Source of the DNA: Planctomycetaceae bacterium
Lineage (GTDB): Bacteria > Planctomycetota > Planctomycetia > Pirellulales > Pirellulaceae
Assembly: GCA_005773145.1 (NCBI GenBank)
Contig: SXHS01000212.1
Location: 1 to 14,852, forward strand
Direction: 5' to 3'
DNA length: 14,852 nt
In this document: positions 7,626-13,391 of the stretch, in pieces
Layout: every line of letters begins with the position of its first letter
Numbering within the stretch: the first letter of the stretch is position 1
Translations under genes and position numbers: made by a program
The notes under the pieces: model-generated
Told to the model about the DNA's origin: nothing
What the model saw: the letters and a program-made list of their open reading frames with translations, nothing else
The model's database searches: none

Positions 7626-7658
7626 TCCACGAACCGTGGTCCGCGTGATCGTCACGCG
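7626..7658 (-). terminator. Tandem short hairpins at the dus stop codon
   Basis: CGCGTGA (7642-7648) pairs perfectly with TCACGCG (7652-7658) across a three-base loop, with the dus stop codon (7652-7654) inside the stem. Directly downstream on the minus strand a second dyad, CCACG/CGTGG, spans 7626-7638. There is no T-tract, so this is a candidate terminator or 3'-end stabilising structure only. Confidence 0.3.
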
Positions 7659-8740
7659 AAGTCAACCGCGTGGTCGTCGCGAGGAAAGCATTCGCGGACC
7701 ACTTCATGGAATTCGCTCGCATTCGAGACGGTGGCGATACGAGCGCGAAACTTGCGGCACCCCGGTCGCCCCTGCGCGTAGGTGCAGGCATACTTTCGCA
7801 TCAACACGGTTCCCCGCTCGGCGCCGAATCGCTGCACCAACAGGTCGTAGTGCCGCAACATGCACTCCGCCTGCTCGGCCAGGCTGGGATCGGCGGGAAT
7901 TGGTTCGCCGCGCAAAGCCGCCTGCACTTGCCGAAACAACCAAGGGCGTCCGAGCGAGGCACGGGCAATCATCACACCATCCACCGGATACCGCTGGAAG
8001 GCGGCCACAACGGCTGCGGGGGAATCCAAGTCGCCATTCCCAATCAAGGGAATGGCTCTCAGGTGATGCCGAATTTCAGCAATGCGATCCCAGTCGGCCG
8101 TCCCCTGAAAGTAATCCTGTGCCGTTCTGCCGTGCACGGTCAGCGCCGCCGCACCCGACGCTTCGACAACTCGTGCCACTTCGCAAGCATTGATTTGGTT
8201 GCGCGTGCAACCCAAACGGATCTTGGCCGTCACGGGGGTGGGAGCACACGCCCGTACCACACGCTCGATGATCGCAGCCATGCGATCTGGATAACGCAAC
8301 AGGTACGAACCGCTCTGCGCCTTCTCGGATACCTGCCTCACCGGACAGCCGAAGTTGATATCCACAACACTCACGCCAAAATCGTGCGCCAACCGGGCTC
8401 CCACGTGGGCCAGCGTTTCGGGATCGTTGTCCCAAATCTGCACCGCCAATGGTCGTGGCTCTTCCCGCACCCCCCACAAACGATCGGGGACTTCTTGACG
8501 TTCGCGATCGCGCCAGGCGAATCCCTTGGCGCAAATCATCTCGGTGGCCTGCAATCCGGCTCCGCCGTATTCGCGCACGATCTGGCGAAAGGCGAAATTC
8601 GTAAAGCCCGCCATCGGCGCCTGCAGCACGGGCGGATCCACGATCAACGGACCAATGCGCAACGGAACTATCTGTTCCGGAACGGACCGCGCAAACGACG
8701 GCCCCCGCAAGCAATCTGCAAGAGTCGGGGTGCAATTCAT
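7652..8740 (-). CDS. dusB: DusB-like tRNA-dihydrouridine synthase
   Basis: A 362-residue flavoenzyme that reduces specific uridines in the tRNA D-loop to dihydrouridine using FMN and NADPH. In order: the N-terminal barrel motif APMAG (residues 41-45), the catalytic cysteine in DINFGCPVRQV (Cys132), a basic strand TAKIRLG (171-177), the TVHGRTAQDYFQGTADW substrate/FMN loop (201-217), the phosphate-binding segment IPLIGNGDL (230-238) and GVMIARASLGRPWLF (255-269). The C-terminal helical tRNA-recognition domain follows (MRKYACTYAQGRPG, 314-327). Length fits the DusB group, with about 20 extra N-terminal residues. The family's usual GS/GAALL after the catalytic motif is here GSYLL. It follows the lipoprotein gene by 24 nt on the same strand and may be cotranscribed with it. 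The Shine-Dalgarno is weak. The subgroup symbol is inferred; the Dus family itself is secure. Confidence 0.93.
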   Translation of the reverse strand: MNCTPTLADCLRGPSFARSVPEQIVPLRIGPLIVDPPVLQAPMAGFTNFAFRQIVREYGGAGLQATEMICAKGFAWRDRERQEVPDRLWGVREEPRPLAVQIWDNDPETLAHVGARLAHDFGVSVVDINFGCPVRQVSEKAQSGSYLLRYPDRMAAIIERVVRACAPTPVTAKIRLGCTRNQINACEVARVVEASGAAALTVHGRTAQDYFQGTADWDRIAEIRHHLRAIPLIGNGDLDSPAAVVAAFQRYPVDGVMIARASLGRPWLFRQVQAALRGEPIPADPSLAEQAECMLRHYDLLVQRFGAERGTVLMRKYACTYAQGRPGCRKFRARIATVSNASEFHEVVRECFPRDDHAVDFA

Positions 8741-8764
8741 GTTCGCCGTCGTGGTGATTCGTAG

Positions 8765-9457
8765 CTAAGGTTCATAGCGCTGAAATCGACCGGGAGACGC
8801 CATCATCGGAGAGGACACATTGCCGGTCCCCATCGCGGGAGCGTATCCCGGTGCCAAGGGATCGTAATTGTAGTTGGTGGGAGTCGGGGGAATCCAGCCG
8901 GCTGCGGGCGAATTCGCGCGACCAGGCACGGCGGCCGGTGTTTGCCACACCAGATTGGTCCCAGATGGTGTGGGAACCATCTGGCCGGCGGAACTCAAGG
9001 ATGCACGCGGTTGTTGAGCCGCAGCTGGAACGGTTGCTGCCACCGAGCCCGGTGTAAGCGGCTCGGTGTATGTCGCCCATGTGCCAGTTGGGACCGTCGC
9101 CTCACGGGCCGATGGTGGACCATTCCAAGCAGCGGGCGCAGCAGGACTCGACGGCGGTTGCGGCGTGAACTGCGGCCATTGTGGCGGCAATGTGTTCAGG
9201 GCGGCAGCAGTCGGTGGAGGCTGAAGCGCCGGCGCTTGACCTTGCACGGGGACACCGGGCGAGCCGGCTGGCATGGTTTGATACCCATCGGGCCTACCAA
9301 TGGAGCCCGTTGGCGGCGGTGGAATGCGACTCGCACTCAAAGACGAGAACGGATCGAATTGACCATTCGGGTTGCGGCAACCTCCGAGCAATACCGAGGC
9401 AGCGACCATGATCGCCAAGTGGTGACCACGCACTGTGGTCTTTCTCCGCACATCCAT
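8765..9457 (-). CDS. Proline-rich predicted lipoprotein of unknown function
   Basis: 230 residues starting at ATG 9457. The N-terminus is basic (MDVRRKTTVRGHH), followed by a hydrophobic segment and the lipobox LLGGC, with Cys27 the likely lipidated residue. The rest is low-complexity and rich in Pro, Ala, Ser, Thr and Gly, with no recognisable domain. It ends with a Tyr/Asn/Pro-containing stretch (PTNYNYDPLAPGYAPAMGTG), as in many planctomycete envelope proteins. It is likely anchored in a membrane and mostly disordered. A GGAG Shine-Dalgarno lies seven bases before the start (9465-9468). Its stop is 24 nt from the dus start, so dus may depend on this gene's promoter, although the two functions have no obvious link. 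Confidence 0.8.
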   Translation of the reverse strand: MDVRRKTTVRGHHLAIMVAASVLLGGCRNPNGQFDPFSSLSASRIPPPPTGSIGRPDGYQTMPAGSPGVPVQGQAPALQPPPTAAALNTLPPQWPQFTPQPPSSPAAPAAWNGPPSAREATVPTGTWATYTEPLTPGSVAATVPAAAQQPRASLSSAGQMVPTPSGTNLVWQTPAAVPGRANSPAAGWIPPTPTNYNYDPLAPGYAPAMGTGNVSSPMMASPGRFQRYEP

Positions 9458-9464
9458 TCGCCGA

Positions 9465-9468
9465 CTCC
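9465..9468 (-). promoter_or_regulatory. Ribosome binding site GGAG of the lipoprotein gene
   Basis: GGAG on the minus strand, seven bases before ATG 9457. It selects that ATG over the overlapping one four bases downstream in another frame. Confidence 0.55.
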
Positions 9469-9480
9469 ATTTGTACCCTG

Positions 9481-9497
9481 CCCATCATCCTGATGGG
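9481..9497 (-). other. Small perfect hairpin in the lipoprotein leader
   Basis: CCCATCA and TGATGGG form a 7-bp perfect stem with a three-base loop, 23 nt upstream of the lipoprotein ATG. On the minus-strand transcript it would sit just 5' of the ribosome binding site. Confidence 0.3.
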
Positions 9498-9514
9498 ACC
9501 GCTGCCACTATGCA

Positions 9515-9552
9515 AGAAGGGTGACAAAACCTACTCGTTTTGTCACCCTTCT
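9515..9552 (-). terminator. Perfect 16-bp inverted repeat with 6-base loop, likely terminator or RNA structural element
   Basis: Left arm AGAAGGGTGACAAAAC (9515-9530), loop CTACTC (9531-9536), right arm GTTTTGTCACCCTTCT (9537-9552), complementary at all 16 positions. It lies 92 nt after the stop of the small secreted protein gene and 57 nt before the lipoprotein start, both on the minus strand. Neither strand has a T-tract after the stem, so it is not a textbook intrinsic terminator. It could still stop or stabilise transcripts, or act as a protein-binding dyad. Confidence 0.5.
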
Positions 9553-9582
9553 CCAATAGCAGTCCACGCTGATTCATCCGCA

Positions 9583-9621
9583 GCACAACGGCCAGCCGCT
9601 AGCAGGGCTAGCGCGTTGTGC
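9583..9621 (-). terminator. Compound hairpin just downstream of the small secreted protein gene
   Basis: Outer arms GCACAACG (9583-9590) and CGTTGTGC (9614-9621) and inner arms CGCTAGC (9597-9603) and GCTAGCG (9607-9613) are all perfectly complementary. The inner loop is three bases, with a six-base bulge (9591-9596) on one side. It begins 23 nt after the stop codon of the upstream minus-strand gene, as expected for a 3'-end structure. No T-tract follows. Confidence 0.4.
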
Positions 9622-9644
9622 CGACTGGACCCATCAGTCCGGCA

Positions 9645-10130
9645 TTATTCCGTCGCGACCAGTGCCACCGGACTTCCCACGTAGGGATTCCTAATGTCCG
9701 CGACCTTGTCCTTGTGCAGGTGGTTCGCAACGCGGTCCGACGACTCTTCGGTGGATGAATCCGACTTCGAGGGCTTTGCGTAGGGATTCACAATGGTCGC
9801 CGGCCCAGTCGGTTCCACGATCTCGGGGGTGGGCACGCTGCCCGGATAGGCAAATGGACTGTAACCGTACGTCCTCGGCACCGGGGCGCTGTAGTACACC
9901 GGCGGGTGGAGCGCGAAATAAGGGGGCGTGGGAATGCGACCCGTCGCATACGGCATCTCAAAGAACGAGCTGCCGGTCAGTGGGCCGTGGGCCTGGCCAT
10001 ACCCCGCACCGTAGCCGTAGCAAGCGGGGAAGCCGCCATCCGCCACCGCCACACGCGAGATGCCAGCCGTGGCCACCAATGCAGCGGCAGCCAGCAACAG
10101 AGAACGGGATAGGTGTACATGGGTGCTCAT
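9645..10130 (-). CDS. Small secreted Tyr/Gly/Pro-rich protein of unknown function
   Basis: 161 residues. A clear signal peptide (SRSLLLAAAALVATAG, residues 8-23) has a likely cleavage after AVA at residue 30. The mature part starts with a Gly/Tyr-rich stretch (GFPACYGYGAGYG), continues with Pro/Tyr-rich sequence (PPYFALHPPVYYSAPVP), and contains two NPY motifs in similar settings (IVNPYAKP and IRNPYVGSP), separated by a charged Ser/Glu/Lys segment. Such small secreted proteins are frequent in Planctomycetes and usually lack annotation; a cell-envelope structural role is a guess. The start is supported by GAGGAA six bases before ATG 10130 (10137-10142). It is transcribed divergently from queG. 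Confidence 0.8.
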   Translation of the reverse strand: MSTHVHLSRSLLLAAAALVATAGISRVAVADGGFPACYGYGAGYGQAHGPLTGSSFFEMPYATGRIPTPPYFALHPPVYYSAPVPRTYGYSPFAYPGSVPTPEIVEPTGPATIVNPYAKPSKSDSSTEESSDRVANHLHKDKVADIRNPYVGSPVALVATE

Positions 10131-10136
10131 CGTCGG

Positions 10137-10142
10137 TTCCTC
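10137..10142 (-). promoter_or_regulatory. Ribosome binding site GAGGAA of the small secreted protein
   Basis: GAGGAA on the minus strand, six bases upstream of ATG 10130, a near-ideal Shine-Dalgarno. Confidence 0.55.
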
Positions 10143-10310
10143 GGCTGAGAGAAAAAAGGGATCATTGGGCCATTTCGGTCCCGCTATCTTTTAGGCTAGT
10201 TACCCGTGAAGCCAAGTTCAATAATATTCCGCCAGGCGGGCCCGATTTTTCGACGACCCGTGGGACCAGGACGGCTCGACTCGACTGCCGAGTTGGACTA
10301 CCTTGACCCC

Positions 10311-10332
10311 CAGCGGCTTCGGCATGCCGCTG
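10311..10332 (+). other. Hairpin in the queG leader
   Basis: CAGCGGC (10311-10317) and GCCGCTG (10326-10332) form a perfect 7-bp stem with an 8-base loop, 41 nt upstream of the queG ATG. It lies in the 243-nt divergent spacer 10131-10373, in which no promoter pair could be identified confidently. The upstream in-frame extension of queG from 10206 also runs through it. Confidence 0.2.
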
Positions 10333-10373
10333 CGCCGTCGTCCCAAAGAGAGGTGTGGACCGCCTCAGTGATC

Positions 10374-11504
10374 ATGCACGTTCCCCAACTAACTCCCAAC
10401 TTGAAGCAGGAAGCGACGCGACTGGGCTTTAACGCAGTGGGCATCTGCCCGGCCGTCACCCCGGCGGGAATCCACCGCTTTCGAGACTGGCTGGCGGCGG
10501 GATACGCCGGCCAGATGCATTATCTTGAAGACCGAGCAGCGGCCTATGAGCATCCCGAGCATGTCCTACACGGCGTCCGTAGTCTGGTGATGTTGCGTAC
10601 GGACTACTGGACGGGGCCGGCCCCCGCCAGTTCACCCGGAACGGGCCGCGTATCGCGTTACGCTGGGAGCGGTCTCGACTACCACGACGTGATTCACGCC
10701 CGCTTGAAACAGCTCGCCCAGTTCGTGCGGCAAGAGGTCCCGACGGCCTTGACTCGTGGAGTGGTGGACACGGCACCACTGCTGGAACGCGAATTCGCAC
10801 AAATGGCGGGGCTGGGCTGGATCGGCAAGAATACCTTGCTTTTGAACCGGCAGAGCGGCAGTTGGTTTTTCTTGGCAGCCCTGTTGACCAATCTAGAATT
10901 GGACTACGACGACGCCTACGAGACGGATCATTGTGGATCGTGCCGCGCCTGTCTGGATGTCTGTCCCACACAAGCATTTCCGCAACCTTATCTGCTGGAT
11001 GCCCGCCGCTGCCTGAGTTATCTGACCATTGAGTTGCGGGATCTCCCGCCGACGGAGCTGCGGGGAGCGATGGGGGATTGGGTTTTTGGTTGTGATTTGT
11101 GCCAAGAGGTTTGTCCATGGAGTCAACGGGCGCCATGGTCGACAGATGAAGCTTTTCGCCGCCGGGAAGATCTGTCGCCGTTGGCGTTACGTCCCCTGTT
11201 TGAACTAGACGAAAACGCATTTCGCGAGCGATTTCGTCGGACTCCACTCTGGCGTGCCAAGCGGCGCGGCATACTACGCAACGCGGCGTTGGCGTTGGGA
11301 AACCGGCCATTCCCCGCGGCGATACCCACCTTACAGCGAGCGTTGCAGGACGCGGAACCGCTGGTGCGCGGGGCGGCCGCATGGGCCCTCGGCCGCTTCC
11401 CGCAAGCGTCGGCCCGCGCGGCCATTGAACAACATCAGGCGCACGAAACGGATGAAATGGTTCTGAGCGAGATGGCCGCCGCGCTGGCCGGGAGCCCGTC
11501 ATGA
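10374..11504 (+). CDS. queG: Epoxyqueuosine reductase QueG
   Basis: A 376-residue cobalamin- and iron-sulfur-dependent enzyme that reduces epoxyqueuosine to queuosine in tRNA, the last step of queuosine modification. Visible are the N-terminal segment ATRLGFNAVGICPA (14-27), the conserved catalytic region VDTAPLLEREFAQMAGLGWIG (131-151) with Asp132 as the expected proton donor, and two [4Fe-4S] motifs: CGSCRACLDVCP (Cys187, 190, 193, 197) and CDLCQEVCP (Cys240, 243, 247) with Cys213 between them. The C-terminus has a HEAT-like helical pair (residues 298-340), typical of QueG. The frame extends upstream to 10206, but ATG 10374 gives nearly the length of the E. coli protein (about 379). The 56-residue extension lacks family features. 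GTG 10368 is an alternative start. No strong ribosome binding site is seen. Its stop overlaps the start of the next gene. Confidence 0.95.
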   Translation: MHVPQLTPNLKQEATRLGFNAVGICPAVTPAGIHRFRDWLAAGYAGQMHYLEDRAAAYEHPEHVLHGVRSLVMLRTDYWTGPAPASSPGTGRVSRYAGSGLDYHDVIHARLKQLAQFVRQEVPTALTRGVVDTAPLLEREFAQMAGLGWIGKNTLLLNRQSGSWFFLAALLTNLELDYDDAYETDHCGSCRACLDVCPTQAFPQPYLLDARRCLSYLTIELRDLPPTELRGAMGDWVFGCDLCQEVCPWSQRAPWSTDEAFRRREDLSPLALRPLFELDENAFRERFRRTPLWRAKRRGILRNAALALGNRPFPAAIPTLQRALQDAEPLVRGAAAWALGRFPQASARAAIEQHQAHETDEMVLSEMAAALAGSPS

Positions 11505-12181
11505 ATCGCCCCGTGTGGCCCATCCTGTTTGAAGATAACCATCTGCTGGCGATTGCCAAACCGGCACCGTTGGCAACCATGGGCGCGTTGGCTTCTCAAG
11601 AAACCTTACTCGATCAGGCCAAGTTGTACCTCAAGCACAAGTATCGTAAGCCGGGCAACGTCTACCTGGGAGTGGTCAGTCGCCTCGATGCCATGGTCAC
11701 CGGCGTGGTGGTGTTCGCGCGAACTTCCAAGGCGGCACAACGCCTGTCACAACAATTTCGGGATCGGAAAACCCGCAAGCTGTATTGGGCATTGGTGCCA
11801 CACCCGCTGCAGCCGCATGCGGGAAGTTGTCGCGACTGGTTGTTGAAGGACGATCAAAAGCACCGCATGCGCGTTGTGTCTTCGACGACAGCCGGCGCGC
11901 AATGCGCCGAACTCGGCTACCGCACCTGCGGCACGGTGGGGCGATACTCCTGGCTGGAAATCGACCTGTTGACCGGCCGAAAACATCAAATCCGAGTGCA
12001 GCTGGCCGAACTCGGAGCACCGATCTTGGGAGACCGCAAGTACGGCAGTCAGGCCAGGTGGCCCCAGGGAATCGCTCTGCATTCCCGCGAGTTGCACTTG
12101 GATCACCCGGTACAGCACACGCCACTACATCTGATCGCACCCGTGCCTGACAGCTGGCGAGAGTCGGGATTTCGCGGATAG
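11501..12181 (+). CDS. RluA-family RNA pseudouridine synthase
   Basis: 226 residues. It isomerises uridine to pseudouridine in rRNA or tRNA; the target is not readable from sequence. Family motifs are LLAIAKPAPLATM (residues 15-27, the KPxG-like loop), VVSRLDAMVTGVVVFAR (58-74) with the catalytic Asp63, the strand KLYWAL, and GRKHQIRVQLAELGAPILGD near the C-terminus. The histidine normally preceding R-L-D is Ser here, and the usual TSG is VTG. I recall both variants from compact RluA-like proteins, and the Asp is intact, so activity is likely. No S4 RNA-binding domain is present. The ATG overlaps the queG stop by four bases (ATGA), implying translational coupling and one transcript. The following gene is convergent, 16 nt away. 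Confidence 0.9.
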   Translation: MNRPVWPILFEDNHLLAIAKPAPLATMGALASQETLLDQAKLYLKHKYRKPGNVYLGVVSRLDAMVTGVVVFARTSKAAQRLSQQFRDRKTRKLYWALVPHPLQPHAGSCRDWLLKDDQKHRMRVVSSTTAGAQCAELGYRTCGTVGRYSWLEIDLLTGRKHQIRVQLAELGAPILGDRKYGSQARWPQGIALHSRELHLDHPVQHTPLHLIAPVPDSWRESGFRG

Positions 12182-12185
12182 ATTG

Positions 12186-12209
12186 AGACGATCGAGATCA
12201 CCATCGTCT
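12186..12209. terminator. Weak dyad between convergent genes
   Basis: AGACGAT (12186-12192) and ATCGTCT (12203-12209) form a 7-bp stem with a 10-base loop in the 16-nt gap between the pseudouridine synthase stop and the PEP-CTERM gene stop, extending into the latter. It could serve both strands, but it lacks T-tracts. Confidence 0.2.
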
Positions 12210-13355
12210 TCTCGATGCCGCCAGCATCGCAAACGATAGGATGATCGCCAGCCCCGACGGTTCCGGCACTTGATAGACCAACATCACCGTGTTATTGACG
12301 GCCGCGAGTGAAAAACTTGCTTGTGTGGGCATGGGTGCATGCGTATCAAACCAGGAGGCGTCAACCTGGAACTTACTACGATCGAACCCCATGAGCTGAT
12401 CGGCCGTGGCAATCGTCCACGATTGGTTTTGAAACGGATCGAAGCCGGTTAAACCGCTGCCAACCCCGAGCGGGTCGAAGCCAACCAGCTGCAGGACAAA
12501 TGGGGTCTCGGTGGTAGCCGAAACGTTCAGTGTCTGGCTCGCATCCAGCAGGTCCCAAGCGATGCCCGCTCCTTGCGAATTGGTGGAATCCCATTCCCAG
12601 CGATAGATGCCACCAGGGCCCCACGTCACATCCCCCTCGATGGTTAATAGCCCTGGACTTGCGCCGGGGGACAAGGTTCCGCCCAGGGCGAAGGTTGCGT
12701 CATTGACGAATCGCCCGTTGCCGGAGACCGATTGCCCCGCATGCGTCACCATCAGGGGGACGGGCTGTCCCCAGCGTCGAATTTCCAGCGTGTTGCCGGT
12801 GGGGATCTCGATCGACGCGCGGAAATCGTCGCCGCTTCCTAACAGATCAAGCACAGCGTTTGGCGACTGCGCCACGATACGACCTGTAATGGGAACTGGC
12901 TTTTGGCCGGTCAGCCCGGCCGGATGGCGGACCTGAGTATCGATACGTGCCAACCCTTCCACATGAATGGGGCCAGCCAGTTGCATGGTCCCCACGCCGC
13001 CGACCATTAGCGTGCTGCAATCCAACAGCCGTACGGGCCCGTCGATGGTCACGGGCCGAAGGTCCCACTCATTGGTTAGTCGCCCCGTGGTTGCGACAGT
13101 GATCGGTCCTTGCATGTTGGCCGAATGATATTCCGCATAGAATGCCAATTCGCCACCTTCGAGTGTCACGGCGTTGGTCAGGGGACCAAACGATTGTACC
13201 GAGTCATCCATTTGGACATTTAGTCGGCTGCCCGGAGCCATGGTGAGAGGGCCATTGCCGAGCGCCCCCACGCGCATGGCCAACCGCGTAGCCTCAACCG
13301 TTACCGGACCACTGAAGTTGGGGCTCGACCGCATGAGCCAGAAGTCACCTCCCAC
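12198..13355 (-). pseudogene. C-terminal fragment of PEP-CTERM autotransporter-repeat surface protein, separated by an in-frame stop
   Basis: This is the downstream part of one long frame interrupted by a TGA at 13389-13391; the 11 codons between are open in the same frame. It encodes Gly/Thr/Val-rich beta-strand repeats and a characteristic C-terminal region (FALGGTLSPGASPGLLTIEG, then DVTWGPGGIYRWEWD). It ends in the PEP-CTERM signal: VPEPSGLAIILSF followed by a short hydrophobic run and RRRW. Known of the family: PEP-CTERM tails are recognised by exosortase in bacteria with an export/sorting system for surface or EPS-associated proteins. The fragment has no signal peptide, so alone it should not be exported. 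Possible restarts are GTG 13355 and ATG 13334. A GGGAGG run (13345-13350) precedes that ATG at wide spacing, probably by chance. No exosortase gene lies in the window. Confidence 0.75.
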
Positions 13356-13388
13356 GGTAAGCGGGCTATTGCCTTCGAATACCGCGTC

Positions 13389-13391
13389 TCA
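13389..13391 (-). other. In-frame TGA interrupting the PEP-CTERM gene
   Basis: The minus strand reads ...AGC GAT CGC GCC TGA GAC GCG GTA TTC... The frame is open and of the same protein type on both sides, giving SDRA-stop-DAVFEGNSPLTVGG. A single change such as GGA to TGA would account for it, restoring RAGDAVFEGN, which fits the repeat style. No shift in reading frame is needed. Confidence 0.9.

Larger units (their letters stand above)
7315..7651. other. Gene-free spacer between the glycosyltransferase and dus genes
   Basis: 337 bases without a supported gene. It holds the presumed glycosyltransferase leader, the second dispersed repeat (7511-7542) and, toward the dus end, several short hairpins. 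A 61-codon minus-strand frame (7271-7456) spans part of it but has no recognisable content. No promoter could be assigned with confidence. Confidence 0.6.

Noticed and set aside
7670..8764. 364-codon plus-strand frame antisense to dus
   Set aside because: The opposite strand carries unmistakable Dus motifs with the catalytic Cys; the antisense product has no recognisable features.
10206..10373. N-terminal extension of queG
   Set aside because: It would add 56 residues with no family similarity. ATG 10374 already gives the typical QueG length and N-terminal motif.
10456..11580. 374-codon minus-strand frame antisense to queG
   Set aside because: queG on the plus strand has both iron-sulfur motifs and correct length; the antisense frame is Arg/Pro/Ser-rich noise.
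13334..13350. GGGAGG followed by ATG as a true start for a separate downstream PEP-CTERM gene
   Set aside because: The spacing is wide, the GGGAGG encodes Gly-Gly of a beta repeat, and the resulting protein would lack a signal peptide; one interrupted gene is simpler.
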